Counted from the first letter of the stretch, positions 1 to 12,143 are shown. The stretch is 64,000 bases of DNA from Pardosa pseudoannulata (GCA_032207245.1 CM063506.1:14006763-14070762); one strand, 5' to 3'. Translations and numbers: made by a program. The notes: generated from the sequence alone by a model not told the origin.

Positions 1-411
1 TATCTATAGATATACACCTATTATAAAATGCTATTCTTTCGATTAAAATCTTTTTTACACCAAGTGTTCATATATTGTTCCGTTTAATATCGCATGCTTT
101 TGATCATTAAGGTATGAAACTGGGCTTTCTCGGCTTTACAAGCTATGTCATTACTAGTTACTAATTTTTACATGCTCCACAATTCTGTCTACTGTTCATT
201 CTAATTCATCAACCTTTACGAAGCCGATTGACATTGTTCCGAGTTTTCCTAGCAACACTTATTATTGTGGTATTTATATAATGTTTTTCCAATTACATTC
301 AGTCCTCGCATTCTGTTTTCATTACAGACAAAAGTGTGAGCATGGAATAGATTGTATTTTAATAGAATATCAACTTATATAAACTTTAACATTTATAAAG
401 GGCTTCTCTGA
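1..411. other. AT-rich stretch, nothing recognised
   Basis: I see no open frame of useful length, no repeat unit and no transposon end here. Confidence 0.6.
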
Positions 412-414
412 TTG

Positions 415-600
415 TATAGTGCTTAGCGTATTGTGATCCCTATGGGTTTGAGTTTGATTCCCGATAAAGGCTTGGACGTATTTGTGTATTGACCCTTCAC
501 AGGGAACGATTTTGCCCTATCTATATGGGTTTCCATAATGAAAAGTACGACAAATCAGCGGATTGCATGATAAAATGTTAATAAACACAAGCACCCCTCC
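415..600 (+). mobile_element. SINE family D, old tRNA-derived copy
   Basis: This stretch aligns by eye, with many mismatches, to 58885-59080. Both carry an A-box-like segment (tatagtgcttag / tatagtgtttag), then a B-box-like segment (gggtttgagtttgattccc / gggcttgagtttgactctc), then a shared body with 'aatcagcg' and a tail rich in 'aataaa'. Spacing and order of the two boxes fit a tRNA-derived RNA polymerase III promoter, as in SINEs. No TSD was found and the family is not one I can name. Confidence 0.55.
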
Positions 601-1918
601 CAGTTTTTTGCAAAAAAGAAAAAAGCGTTTACAACGGGTCCGATGCAGAAGCATGTATTATTAGTGTTCGTATTGGAATACTTTTTATTTTCTTATACGA
701 TATAGAGGAAGTTTTTAATTGCGAAAGCTTTTGAACTTCAGATTTAAACCATTTTGACTATACCTGAATCCCTTTTGACTTCTTAAAGCGTTACGTCAGT
801 ACCAACCTACAAATAAACTTTCCTTCAACTTCAGAATTTCGTTATTTTTGTATGAGCTATCTGTACTTTTACACTCTAAAACGTTATCTGTACCACAGCA
901 GTATTCCCCCTAAACCCGCAAATATGCCATGGGTCATAACAAAACAGAGTAATGATCATATACTGCTCAGACTGAAAGCCTAAATTAGTATTCTCGCGTT
1001 TACGACTTAACTGAGGGTTTACGTTTTTTATTCAAAGCTAATACAACAGAAATGAAAAACGAAAATTCTTAGCAGTGTAACGCCTTCCTCTTGACCTTTT
1101 TTCGAATTTTCAAAGAACTGCTTGATGATGTGTTTTGAAACTCAAACCAATATTTCTGATGTAAGTAGTGAATACATGCCTTCTCAAATTCCTAGAAAAG
1201 TCACCAGTACATTTTGGAGATCAACCAAAAATTTAAAAAAAAGTATAAAAATTGGTTTTTCGTACCCAAATAAATAAAAAATAGTTTATCGTGTTTATTC
1301 CATAAATGTTTGGACGTCGCAATTACACACCTATAAAAAGTTATCATAGTTTTTTAACATCTATATCAAATCCTGGACGCTATTTTTCGAGAGAATAAAA
1401 ATATTTCTAAGAATCATTTTAATTTAGGGTCGACTAAATGCATATGCAGTGAACAAAGAAAACAAAACAAAGAAAAACAAAGAAAAAATTGTCAAACAGT
1501 TGCAGAGACATTAAAAAAATGTTATTGATATTTTCACTAAAGACGAACAGGCACAAATTTTTAGTAAGAATGGTAAGATGGAAGTAATTTTTAAGTAAGA
1601 TGCACCAAAACGTAAATTTGAGATAAAATTCTTTTTTATATCTTTTATTAAATTTTATCGAACGCACATTTGAGATATGTTTAAAGATTGCCAGTTTTGC
1701 TTAAACAACGTGATTTCAATTCGCGAGACTCCAAAATTAGACAAAGTTGTAACACGGAACTAGCTCGTAAAATATCTATGGGATAAAACTATAACGACAC
1801 AATCTTGTGTTATTATTCATGACAGATAACACGAAGGAATGTGAGAGTGTTTATGCATCTGAAATATGGAACAAAAGTATTCGCAAGGAAGCTTCGATAT
1901 TTTGTCATGAGTACTAAC
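601..1918. other. AT-rich stretch, nothing recognised
   Basis: A 77-codon minus frame at 1434-1667 is Phe/Leu/Ile-rich and looks like a chance frame in AT-rich DNA. No repeat or transposon end was recognised. Confidence 0.55.
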
Positions 1919-2265
1919 GGGACGCGCGCGACACAGTAATTTGCAACGCACACTGAGGTGACAACGCCGCGCTTCTCGTGTCACATTTATAGCTATTCTT
2001 CACGCTCACGCGCGAATGCGAACAATGGTCGAATGTGCGCCCGGCTGGATGTGGCAGTGCATCCAAGCATTCCTAGATAATGATCTCCCGCCGACATGAA
2101 CCGCCTCCGCTAACGAGGGCGAAACCGGGACATGTGCGGGGATACAACACCACTCTCGCTCTTCGTGCGATCATGCACGCTTCTTCTGCCCGTCTCCTCG
2201 AATTGCGGGAGCTTGATAGAGACGTAAGCGCTACGCGAAGTGTTAAAATGTATATGCGCACGCAA
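1919..2265. other. CpG-rich island in AT-rich DNA
   Basis: Composition changes sharply here. There are many CG dinucleotides (gacgcgcgcgac at the left edge, cacgctcacgcgcg, and gcgccc near 2040). Overlapping frames of 60-79 codons exist on both strands, as expected of GC-rich DNA with few stops, and none resembles a known family. It directly abuts the tandem array starting at 2281. It could be a fragment of an unrecognised transposon, a promoter-like CpG segment, or a distal regulatory element. Confidence 0.5.
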
Positions 2266-2280
2266 GCAATCTTTTTTATC

Positions 2281-3181
2281 GTTGACGTTCAAGTAAAATT
2301 CACTAAGTCCAAAGTTTGATTTATAAATTATTTAAAGATAAATAGATCTATTTTATCTCTAATTAATTCTTGGCAAATCAGTCATGAAAACATTAGTAAT
2401 CATATAGTTACCGGCAAAAATGAGTAAAATGATATTTACTATTTTTATTGCTGACGTTCAAGTAAAATTCACTAAGTCCAAAGTTTGATTATTTAAAGAT
2501 AAATAGATCTATGTTATCTCTAATTAATTCTTGGCAAATCTTTCAAAGTCTCGGCAAATCAATCATGAAAACATTAGTAATCATATAGTTACCGGCAAAA
2601 ATGCGTAAAATGATATTTACTATTTTTATTGTTGACGTTCAAGTACAATTCACTAAGTCCAAAGTTTGACCTATAGATTATTTAAAGGTAAATAGATCTA
2701 AGTTATCTCTAATTAATTCTTGGCAAATCTTTCAAAGTGCAAATCAATCATGAAAACATTAGTAATCATATAGTTACCGGCAAAAATGCGTAAAATGATA
2801 TTTTCTATTTTTATTGTTGACGTTCAAGTACAATTCACTAAGTCCAAAATTTGTCCTATAGATTATTTAAAGGTAAATAGATCTAAGTTATCTCTAATTA
2901 ATTCTTGGCAAATCTTTCAAAGTGCAAATCAATCATGAAAACATTAGTAATCATATAGTTACCGGCAAAAATGCGTAAAATGATATTTTCTATTTTTATT
3001 GTTGACGTTCAAGTACAATTCACTAAGTCCAAAGTTTGACCTATAGATTATTTAAAGGTAAATAGATCTAAGTTATCTCTAATTAATTCTTGGCAAATCT
3101 TTCAAAGTGCAAATCAATCATGAAAACATTAGTAATCATATAGTTACCGGCTAAAATGCGTAAAATGATATTTACTATTTT
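2281..3181. repeat. Five-copy ~180-bp tandem array
   Basis: Copies start with g(t/c)tgacgttcaagta at 2281, 2450, 2631, 2816 and 3001, giving periods of 169, 181, 185 and 185 bp. Each unit contains 'aatagatcta', 'ctctaattaattcttggc', 'atcatatagttaccggc' and 'gtaaaatgatatt'. Copies 3 to 5 are nearly identical, while copies 1 and 2 differ by small indels around 'ctttcaaag', which suggests recent expansion at the right side. Each unit includes TGACGT, a CRE-like hexamer, possibly by chance. Confidence 0.92.
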
Positions 3182-3921
3182 AAATGACACATAAAGTATA
3201 ATTGACTCTACAACAGTTTTAGACCTAATAGCTTTTGCTTGAACGCCACTAATTTGTCCTGCAACACGAAACGCTTAGTATTCTCAAGTATACCAACATT
3301 TTCTTTTCAAGTTTTCCACACACATTCGGAAGGCCACCACACCCAATCCCAAAAAATAACCTATTCAGAACTGAAATGTTTTTGTTTTACTCAGTGGAAA
3401 TAACCTATTATTATTTAGTACTTTCTTAGGTACTTTTGTAAGATCAAATGATTAGGTTACTTCTTCGGGGATTGTAACGCTCCTACAGAATGCGTGCCTT
3501 TTCGATTATTTTCAGCTGGGAGATGTTACTTTTGATGAGATTTCTGTTCCCGTTCCTGCATGCATCAAAATTTTATTCAGGTATGTGGCAACAGTAGGTT
3601 AGGCTAGAATAGTGAGTACGAGAGAATGATATTCCTTTCTGAAGGAAGTTGTATTTTAGATTTTGGATAACACCATGGGATTCCTGCCGCTTGGGTCTTT
3701 TGTATATGTATATTGCATCAAATTAAACTTTAGTAAAAATTACTTATCTTATTTATTGTATTTGAATTAAGATGCCCCAACTCATATGATATTTGAATTA
3801 AACATATTTGAAAGACATAAGATTTATTTTGTTTGTATAAATCAACAATCATGAGACTCGTTAGCAAAGCCACACCTACAAATACTTTGGGGGAGAGAGA
3901 GAACATTGATGATTATACTGT
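3182..3921. other. Unannotated stretch
   Basis: AT-rich to mixed composition with no long frame, transposon end or repeat unit that I could identify. Confidence 0.5.
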
Positions 3922-4127
3922 TATTTGGGGTTGAGTTTTAGTTTTGGTTTGGAGCGCTACGGTCTACTGTTTTGCACACGAGGGCTAATGAGACCGGGAC
4001 CTACAGTTTAAAGCCTATTCCGAACGGCTACAAACACCCATGCCATCAGCGGGATCCGAACCCGCGAACTCCGGTTCCGAAGAGCAGCACTCTACCATTC
4101 GGCCATCGTTCGGCTATTTGGGGTTGA
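3922..4127 (-). mobile_element. SINE family A, complete, with 13-bp TSD
   Basis: A tRNA-derived SINE on the minus strand with body 3935-4114. Read on its own strand it starts GCCGAACGATGGCCGAATGG (A box TGGCCGAATGG), then has a B box in GGGTTCGGATCCC, a tRNA-unrelated body (GTAGCCGTTCGGAATAGGC, GGTCCCGGTCTCATTAGCCC) and a short CAAAC-type tail. TATTTGGGGTTGA at 3922-3934 is repeated exactly at 4115-4127, a target-site duplication typical of LINE-mobilised elements. The perfect TSD indicates a fairly young copy. It is not a tRNA gene, because the cloverleaf is degraded and the body continues past the head. Confidence 0.95.
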
Positions 4128-6059
4128 ATAGCTCAACAAATCTACAACAAGTACTGATGTTTAAGTACTCTACTTATGACTAATTTTACGTTTTAAAAGA
4201 TTAAACTGATATTTAATAGCTGCAAATAATTAAAACTTTTGTGAAAATCAAGATACACATCTGTGTATGTGTGCATTGTTCTCACTAGAATTATTTATTC
4301 TGGATTAGTACAATAATTACAATGTTTTAAATTAATATTAACGCATAAGCTTTTGAATAGAACGTGAATGGGATGGGAGATATAAATATGTCTGAGACGT
4401 AAGAAGACAGTGAACTTTCAAAATTATTTTTTTCAATCAATTTACTTAAAAATGTAGTATGTTATTAGCATATATTCACATGAAAGTATTTACAATTTCA
4501 AAACAAAACCTAAAAGTTGTTATTTATTATTTCGTCAGGAATATTAATGAAGATGTTCCATGCGCATCCCATTTACGCATAATATAGTCAGATTTATTCA
4601 TAGAATGCCATTTATTCCTTAACAGTTATCGCAAGCATTCTCTGCAATTATAGCTAAAATATAATAATTAAAATATCTATTTTTTCCATTAAAAATATGC
4701 ATAATAATACTTTTAATTTAAAATTTATTTTCTGATGTTGGTAGTCTCTGATGTAGAGAGAAAAGGGATGCGTGTATCATAAACAAGGAACTGAGTTAAA
4801 TTGTATTTCATTTAATAAATTATTTAACTTTTATTAACTACATTCTTCACAAAAGTCCCATTTCTACAAATCCATTCAGCTTATTTAATAATATAACTAT
4901 CCATCGCTTAGTATGCCTAAAATACAAATTCAAAATACTTAATAAACGCTAAGAAGTTTAACAGTTTGTACAAAACAACATTTTGGGACAATTAGTCTTT
5001 CTGTGTTTGTATTATTCTTGATTGAATTACAACTAATTTCCAGACTGAATTTTTAGATTAATTCAGAAATTTCCAGATTGTGTTAAATCCTAGTATTAAG
5101 CGGAAAGTTGCAGAGTGTATTAGGTAATCCTGATTAATTATTATATAAACATAATTTTATCAATTTCGAACAAGTATTGTCATTAGTTGTTTCTAAATAT
5201 AATATTCAATGGAACAAATAAGCATTGTTTACATTTAAATTTCTATAGTTTCATATTCTATACACATTTTTTCAAATACGATAATATTCATCCATGATAT
5301 GTATTTGTAATTTATCAAGCTGTACAATGACCAGTCATTGTAATGTCAGTTGTAACTCTACAAACACAAAACCATTGTGGTTTTAGATTCAACTGCTTTA
5401 TTTAATAGAACTAACCTATGAATGTATACAGAATAATTACGGATACTGGTTGTCATATAGTTCAAGCACTCAGAAATGCATATAGTTTATTCAAAAATTT
5501 CTCATTTATGTAGGTGTTTATATAAACGTATATGTGTAAGATATCATATTTTTTGTTCTGTAATCATTTACCAAGGTTATTTAAAACTTGTATAAGTAGG
5601 GTATAATTGCAAGAATATGTGTTTCAGGCTGTGTTTTTTATAGATTACTAATGTTGGTGTACTTTTATGACAAGAATGGCAATAATGACAATTCTATTGT
5701 AATTTTTCACTTATCAATTAAGACGTCATCTAAATGATAAGATGAATAAATAGTGTTGCCAAATATTATAATAATTATCGGAAAAATAATCTTGCTTGGG
5801 GTAAATAACACATCGTAAAAACACAAGAAACACTGTTTTAAAGATTATTTATTGGACTTTCAAATAAATTCATAAAAAAATTTTGTGACTTTTCATGAAA
5901 ATAGGCTTTTTAAACCCAATCGGATAGCTTAAGGCGCTTATAAAAGGTTCAGTATCAAAGCTATTTCCTTTTGCCTCTAAATATGCAACATGTTAATGTC
6001 AGAATGATTATTAATGTGCTAAATTCAATATCAAGTTAATCACAAGCACCTATCTAAAA
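4128..6059. other. Long AT-rich stretch, no gene seen
   Basis: About 1.9 kb without any frame reaching 60 codons, without microsatellite and without recognisable transposon ends. The only structured item is a short hairpin at 5323-5342, listed separately. Confidence 0.6.
5323..5342. repeat. 9-bp-arm inverted repeat
   Basis: TACAATGAC and GTCATTGTA flank a 2-bp centre. In a window this AT-rich such a short palindrome may be chance. Confidence 0.5.
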
Positions 6060-6623
6060 CTAGCACATAGCCCGTCATATTACGGGATCAGTTAAAATTA
6101 TCACATATGTACCTAACCTACTATTTAAGCCAAATTTAAAAGAAAATTATTTACGGAATATCGAAGTTCAGTGATAAAACGTATGAAAATAATGCAGACG
6201 ATATTTAAATAATTTAAAATAAGAAATGATTAAATGAGATGGTTAAAGGGATGACGTCTTAATGCTAGAAAAAAAACTGTTATTTTTACCTCTTTACTAT
6301 GTGATAAATTGATAAATTTCATTGCCTGAACTTAACCGAAAAAATATTACTCGAAATAATGGCACTAAACGCTTGAAAAGGGGGTGAGAGGTGGATTTCG
6401 CACGTTTTAAAGAAGAAGGTATTTTTTGCTGTGATATGAAGCATATTTATAGCAATTTATTTTAGAATCCTATCAATAGTTTAGGAAAAGATAAATTTTA
6501 TTCGGTTTGAACTTTCCTAACCTTAACTCATCAAAAATTCAATATGGATGCCTTTGTCCACTCCAGGTCCAACTACTTCCTAAATTCGAGGACATATAAT
6601 TTAGGCTATTATTATATAGAGGG
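6060..6623 (-). mobile_element. Non-autonomous Helitron (type I)
   Basis: On the minus strand the 3' end is a palindromic stem ending in ACGGG, then CTATGTGCTAG, then a host T. A hairpin followed by CTAG just before T is the Helitron signature. The opposite end corresponds to the TC-starting 5' end of sister copies, here mutated to read tatatagaggg on the plus strand. The interior shares blocks with 55929-56587 (aaaacgtatgaaaa, atatttaaataatttaaaat, atgattaaa) and with the larger 31015-31906 element. No Rep/helicase coding sequence is present, so it must have been mobilised in trans. Confidence 0.85.
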
Positions 6624-6689
6624 TTTTAATGGATATGTTAGATTTGGTTTCATTACATTCTAAGATGCCTCAAGTGTATATGTAAACAT

Positions 6690-6953
6690 CAGAATTTTCG
6701 AAAAGGGAGTAAGGGGTTTATTTCGAACGTTTTAAAGACGACGTTATTTTTCACTGCGATATGAAGCATATTTATACCAATTTATTATAGAATCGGATCG
6801 GTAGTTTAGGAAAAGATAAACTTTACTCTGAATTTTTTTTAACCCTAACTCATCAATAATCCAATATGAATGTCTCTATCCATTCCAGATCCAACCGCTT
6901 CAGAAATTCGAGGACAGACGGACATATAACTTGGTCTATTATTATATAGGAGA
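6690..6953 (-). mobile_element. Helitron 5'-terminal fragment
   Basis: This repeats the last ~260 bp of the 6060-6623 element in the same orientation (gatatgaagcatattta, agtttaggaaaagataaa, aattcgaggacagacgg, ctattattatatagg). It ends with ggaga followed by t at 6953, matching the canonical A|TC insertion point. It lies just beyond a complete copy, so the pair has one 3' end and two 5' ends. Confidence 0.8.
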
Positions 6954-7756
6954 TAATAACACATTTATAAGCAAGCAACATTAACGCAAAATATTTTTCT
7001 TCGTTCTTCCATTTAAAATTCTAAAGTATTTAGTTTACAGATAAAAACATAATGACGCAATGAATAACTTCTTTTCCATATTATCAATTGCGTCAAAAAG
7101 CTATTTTACTTAGATAAAAAGCTTAAAGATTAAGAAATATTGACTCTAAAACTAAGTGAGTGAAAAAGTAATCTGAAATAGGGGTTTCCTTTTTCTGATT
7201 CCTTTTACAGAAGAGGAGAGAAGAAGTGAATAAGATCAACCTTTAAGAAAGGTTGGAGATCTATCCTCTTTTTAAGAAGAATTTTTTTCCTTATTTGATC
7301 TCTCTTAGAATATTTTTTATCCATTCAGTACTGTTCTATTTTCTTACTTTATTTTATTTTGCAATGTATTTTATACATTTTTATGAGTTTTTACTTTTTA
7401 AAATATTTATAATAATTATAATTCTGAATAGATTTTTACATCTTTTATGCATATTAGCATTAAAGATGCATAAGCATTTTACATCATTTATGCATATTCT
7501 TTTATGCAATAAATAACTGTCATTCACTTATTCTTCATGCCTAAAAATGAGTATGACAATCTAAATCAGGGATGGACAAACTAAGGCCAACTAGAAATTT
7601 TTAAAAGCTTATACAAGGTTATTCATAATTCTCTCTAAGATTTCAAAATTCTATCATAAAAATACTACGACTAATACAGCAAAATCGATCCTTTGTAAAA
7701 AATTATATTTTTATATTTATTTATTTAAAAATACCTATTATCTATTAACATATAAT
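6954..7756. other. AT-rich stretch with a chance frame
   Basis: An 87-codon plus frame at 7253-7516 is dominated by Phe, Leu, Ile and Tyr, as AT-rich DNA gives by chance, and resembles no family. No other feature was recognised. Confidence 0.5.
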
Positions 7757-7830
7757 TATCTATTATTATCTATTATTATCTATTATTATCTATTATTATA
7801 TATTATTATTATCTATTATTATTTATTATA
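7757..7830. repeat. (TATTATTATC)n simple repeat
   Basis: Four clear tandem copies of a TCTATTATTA decamer, then imperfect TTA triplets. The Helitron end at 7831 directly abuts it, consistent with Helitron preference for AT dinucleotides in AT-rich targets. Confidence 0.9.
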
Positions 7831-8425
7831 CTAGCATATAGCCCGTCATATGACGGGATCAGTAACTTTTTAATTTTCCAGAATAGTAAAGTACCCTATG
7901 GGACAAGTAAAAAAATGGTTTGTTTTTGGCTGAGTGTTATCTGGTACACTCTCCAAAATTTGTTTATTTTCACTGGTCAGCTGTTAGTTGTAAACTTTAA
8001 TTTAACTTGTTATATTACGTGATAAGATGGACAGCAGAGGTTTTAATATTGACAGTGATTATTTGGGAGTATATATGAATGTCCAAAATTTAAGGAATCG
8101 ATTGCAAACCGTGTGGTTACGTATAAAAAGCAAACACACAAACGTCTTAATATTCAACGATATATAACTTAAACTTATAATGTGATAAATTGATGAATTT
8201 AATCACCTGCTCTTAACCAGGGAAAATAGGGCTTAAAATAATGGCATCGAACTATCGAAAAGTAGAGAAGGGGTGGATTTCGAACGTTTTCCACCTTGCT
8301 TTGAATTTTGATAACCCTAACTCACAAAGAATCCAATATGGATAACTCTATCCATTCCAGGTCCAGCCGCTTCATAAATTCAAGGACAGACGAGCAGATA
8401 ACTAAGGCTATTATTATATAGGGGA
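7831..8425 (-). mobile_element. Non-autonomous Helitron (type II), both ends intact
   Basis: The minus-strand 5' end is TCCCCTATATAATAATAGCC preceded by host A. The 3' end is hairpin CCCGTCATATGACGGG, then CTATATGCTAG, then host T. Both termini and the A/T insertion site match the Helitron rules exactly. The interior differs from the type I copy at 6060 but matches the 3' half of 31015-31906 (ttaatattgacagtgatt, atcgattgcaaaccgt). The element is 595 bp with no coding potential. Confidence 0.93.
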
Positions 8426-8771
8426 TAATTATCTGTTTTTTATAAAATATAAAAAATAGCTTTAAATTTTAAAAAATCATATTTTTTTTATAATAGCAGT
8501 TGTGTTGACAATTACTTCTCGTTCGATTCCGTGACCTTCGAAGACCAAGTATTTATCTTGACATGGACCCCATGCTCAGTGGATTTAACACTATGTGACA
8601 GGAATATCACATGAATTTACGTATGATCATTGCAAAATATATGTGTTTTCCAAAATGTACATGGATTTACACATAAGACACTTGTAGATGTTGTAAATAA
8701 AAATTGATTTTTTTCTGTATTTAGAAAAATGCTTCTTTTTTGCATCATTCGTCTTTCCTTCTATTTTTACT
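8426..8771. other. Unannotated AT-rich stretch
   Basis: No frame, repeat or transposon end recognised between the Helitron and the LTR fragment. Confidence 0.5.
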
Positions 8772-9133
8772 ATACGTAAAAAAATGTTGAAATGCCCCGA
8801 GGCGCAAAATTATAGGCTTTTTATACCTGGGGGTCAGTTACGGTGCCGCCAACCTTTTTTTTTTTGTCAATTACGATTCCAGTTTACCTGAGAACTCCAG
8901 CTAAGGTTACAGCTAGTTTTTTTAGTTGAATTTTCATTCGGTATTTCTCCTGATTACTGACTTTTCCAGGCAATCCTTCGGGATCGACGGATCAGGGGCG
9001 TGACGCCTATTCAACCGAACTGTCAACATCCCAGACACTGCGTCGCCGCGCTATTGTAACTGGATCGAAACAGGAGGAACTCAGATCAGCTGATTTTGGT
9101 CTTTCGTGTTCTGAACAAAGAGGGGTCTTCACA
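8772..9133 (-). mobile_element. Truncated LTR, same family as 13836-14561
   Basis: The reverse complement aligns closely to the first part of the LTR at 13836: TGTGAAGACCCC start, CTCCTGTTTCGA, CAGTGTCTGGGATGTTGACA, ATAGGCGTCAC, CTAGCTGTAACCTTAGCTGG, GTAACTGACCCC and a TATA box in GGTATAAAAAGCC. Similarity stops after TTTTTTACGTA near 8772, so the R-U5 part is missing. The U3 terminus at 9133 is intact. It lies inverted relative to the 13.8 kb copy. Confidence 0.85.
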
Positions 9134-10579
9134 TCATCTGAAATAGTAGTTCTTCCTTTTCAGCCGAGTGAATAGACCTGTATAATAAAATTTATTACAA
9201 TAATAAAATTATTATTACATTTCAAAGTAGTGCTAATTGCTCTCCTTTGTGGTTTTATTATATAAACTACAGTTGTTTCTATTCGAACCGGTTATAAAGA
9301 AGATATGTGAGAGCAATTTTCCCGCACTAATGAAATGTAGATGAATTAGAGCTGAATTTTGGTCGAGGTTGGTAGAAAAATGAAACTCATCATCAACTCT
9401 ACATATACGTGTGAAATTTGTTTTCGAAGTAAGAAATTTATAAGGAGAAAAACAAGCACACTCACGTATGGAAATATAAACAACTATATTTGAATGGTAC
9501 CCATTACTTTCTCTCTCAACTTGTTGATGCTGAAAAACAATGCATTTATTATCATTAAAAAATAAGCCTAATAAAAAATGAATTCTTTCTTACATTACTA
9601 ATTTATTTTAAAAGGCCTTTCCATTTTTTTATTATGTACATTTGAATATTTAAATTAATTTTATATTTTCCAGGAATATTTGTATATAGTCTCTACCAAT
9701 TGTAAGATTTGGAAAAAAACTTTTTATTTCTTTCCTGGTTGCTGTTGGTAGCTCACAATAGGATTTAAAAACAATACTTTGCTTAGATGTTATGTAAGTT
9801 TTTCGACTGCAGCCCTAAGCCATTCAAATCCAAACTTTAAATGCAGTTTCTGATGGGCAACACAGGTGATCAAATGTTACGGCTATTAACAAATTACACT
9901 CAGAAATTAAGCTCACACTGGTTGATTTTTTAAACACATTAACACGTTTAGATGTATAAGTTTCTGTTTATATCTCTCCCTCAGAGTCATCTTTATCATA
10001 GAGGACGGACGTCTTTTCTTATGGCATCGAAAGCTTGTTGATTCAGACGCAAATGAAGTTAACCGGAATGAGTTAAGCAATCTATCCAGCTGCAGATCGT
10101 GAGAAGACGCGCGCAGTGATAATCATCACGATATTGGTCTCATTCCGGTAAACCGGTAACCCTTTGGTAAGGTTTCCAGGCAGAAAACTTCATCGATTAA
10201 ACCCTTGTTAACAGGAAGATCGTTGCCTATGGAAAACTTGCAATTGATACTTTGAAAAAAGTTACCAAATTTCTTCATTATATTAATTATTATTTTATTT
10301 CATTATATTAATTATTATTTTCCCTTAATGTAATATAAAAATCTGTAATTCAGTTTGTAAAAACTATTACAAACTAATTATTTAGTTTTTATTAAGTTTT
10401 TTTTATTGTGAAAATATTTTGTTGTAAATAAAAATATATATTTATTTATATAAAATTGGGAATTTTTGGAAATTAGCAGTATTATATAAAAGAAATTTGT
10501 TTAGAAGTGGAGAAACCATGCATTTCATTCTGTTTAAACTAGAGATTTCTAAATAACAAACAGGTCACTCTCTGCTTTT
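9134..10579. other. Mixed stretch, no gene recognised
   Basis: Contains a 25-bp direct repeat (cattatattaattattattt) at 10276-10321 and a moderately GC-containing segment at about 9980-10230, but no frame, splice-flanked exon or transposon end that I can defend. Confidence 0.5.
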
Positions 10580-10712
10580 CAGTACCAGAATTTGTGGCTT
10601 CGTGTTCCAATGTTGTCATTAATTTTTGTAGCTATTTGGGATTGGCGTTCTGAACCAGTTGTCGTCTCGTTTGTCTTTGTGTAGCAAAACTTAGATAGTA
10701 GTGGTCCCAACC
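10580..10712 (+). mobile_element. SINE family A, highly diverged fragment
   Basis: Aligns to the SINE-A consensus from just before the B box to the 3' end (gaatttgtggcttcg, ttgtagctatttggg, gtcgtctcg, gtagcaaaac, gtagtggtccc), with many substitutions. The A-box half of the head is not recognisable. It is the oldest-looking copy of the family here. Confidence 0.55.
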
Positions 10713-11429
10713 GACCTAACAATCTTAATATCTTCATTAACTAAACGAATACTAAACGAAAACTTTTTGTTCTCAAATAATCATCCAATGAGAGTCGTTT
10801 TTATCTATAAAGGAATATTTTTATAATTCTAGGAAAAATAATTTCTAATACTTTTTTACTAAATCTTACGATAAAGTATTTCAAGCGTCAAATTTATCCT
10901 AGATCAGTCTGATAAGATGTACTTAAAGTAACAATATAAAATGACAACTTTTATAGTTTGTCCATTAAAATTATCTGTTATTTGATATATTTCCTTATAT
11001 TGTCCAACTGTCTCCTCATTTAACATAATTTTATTAATTGTTATAAGTTGAATTCATTATTCAGAACTTTTGCTATTTTGGGAAAGTTTATTCGAATGAA
11101 TTTTCTTGTTTCTGCTGCTATATAAACAGTATTCCAACACTCATTACACTTTTGCTTTCGAACTTTAGCATAATCAAAGCCGTAGCCATAAATTCTTTTT
11201 GGGGAGGGACCACTGAAGAGTATGTTGTTATTGGTAAAAAAAGGTTCAGTAAAACTGTAGATAATGCTATAGATATAGATAGTGTTGTATAACACTATAA
11301 AGATCTTTATGTAAACTACTAATGCGTCTTATAAAACAGTAAATTTCTCTATATTAAATGATTAAAATAAAGTTATATAATTGCTTGTCCATGTAATTTT
11401 ATATGAAATTAAATGCATATTCCTACTAA
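10713..11429. other. AT-rich stretch with one unassigned frame
   Basis: A minus-strand frame of 84 codons (11041-11295) includes a less AT-driven part around KQKCNECWNTVYIAAETR, but I cannot link it to a family and see no supporting context. Confidence 0.4.
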
Positions 11430-11467
11430 TCTCTCTCTCTCTATCTCTCTCTCTCTCTCTCTCTATA

Positions 11468-11540
<73 letters not shown>
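11430..11540. repeat. (CT)n(AT)n compound microsatellite
   Basis: A CT tract with interruptions passes into a long uninterrupted AT tract. It has the same layout as the compound microsatellite at 51999-52503. Confidence 0.98.
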
Positions 11541-11544
<4 letters not shown>

Positions 11545-12120
11545 ATGGTTAGATGCAGTCATGGCCTATAGAAATAATTCCGTTTAGCTAAAGACCTTTA
11601 TTAACATAACTTTGGAGGACGGGTTCCCACTTCATCGTATGGACAGGACAAACTAAGGGTTCAGCTAGCATAAAGATAAATGTAAAAGACCCTTAACACC
11701 TGGGTCAACATCTCAGTCAAATTCTGTGGGAAAATCTGCCTCCGACAGAGTGCATCTCCTTTTCGTTTGGAAATTTCCTAAATTGTCTGCCAGGGCAATG
11801 TAGAGTTATATTTGATCAAAACCCCTTTTCTGAGTATGTAAACTGTAGCCACAGTGGGCAATTTAGGTTAGGAGTTAAAAAGGGGAGAGCAAAAAGGACG
11901 TAAGAATTTTTGCCCTTGACTTAAGATATGAGAACCCCTGAGAATTTTCTCTGGGTGTCTTAGAGGTTTTATACAAAATGACTAAATTAGCTACTCGATG
12001 AAGTTAATTTTCCTTACATATATATGTGTGTGTGTATAAATTCTTCTCAGATCTGTGTTTTTGCAATTCTGAATTTCAGGTAACATTTAGAGTTAGAGCG
12101 AAGTGTTACACAATGCAACC
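11541..12120. other. Unannotated mixed-composition stretch
   Basis: Less AT-rich than its surroundings but without a frame or a match to other parts of the window. Confidence 0.45.
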
Positions 12121-12143
12121 TTTTTTTTTTTTTTTTTTTTTTT
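12121..12143. repeat. Poly(T) run of 23
   Basis: An uninterrupted T run. On the minus strand it would be a poly(A), as left by LINE-mediated retroposition, but neither flank gave a recognisable retroposon. Confidence 0.9.

Noticed and set aside
2073..2319. Three overlapping frames of 60-79 codons
   Set aside because: Overlap on both strands in a CpG-rich patch. One runs into the tandem array. No domain seen.
2281..3181. CRISPR-like or enhancer array based on repeated TGACGT
   Set aside because: Contiguous ~180-bp tandem units with no spacers. One CRE-like hexamer per unit is not evidence of enhancer function.
3935..4114. tRNA gene
   Set aside because: A and B boxes belong to a SINE-A with body, tail and TSD, and the cloverleaf is not intact. 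The same holds for the other SINE heads listed.
11041..11295. 84-codon minus frame with Cys pair
   Set aside because: Two closely spaced Cys are not enough to call a zinc finger. No context supports it.
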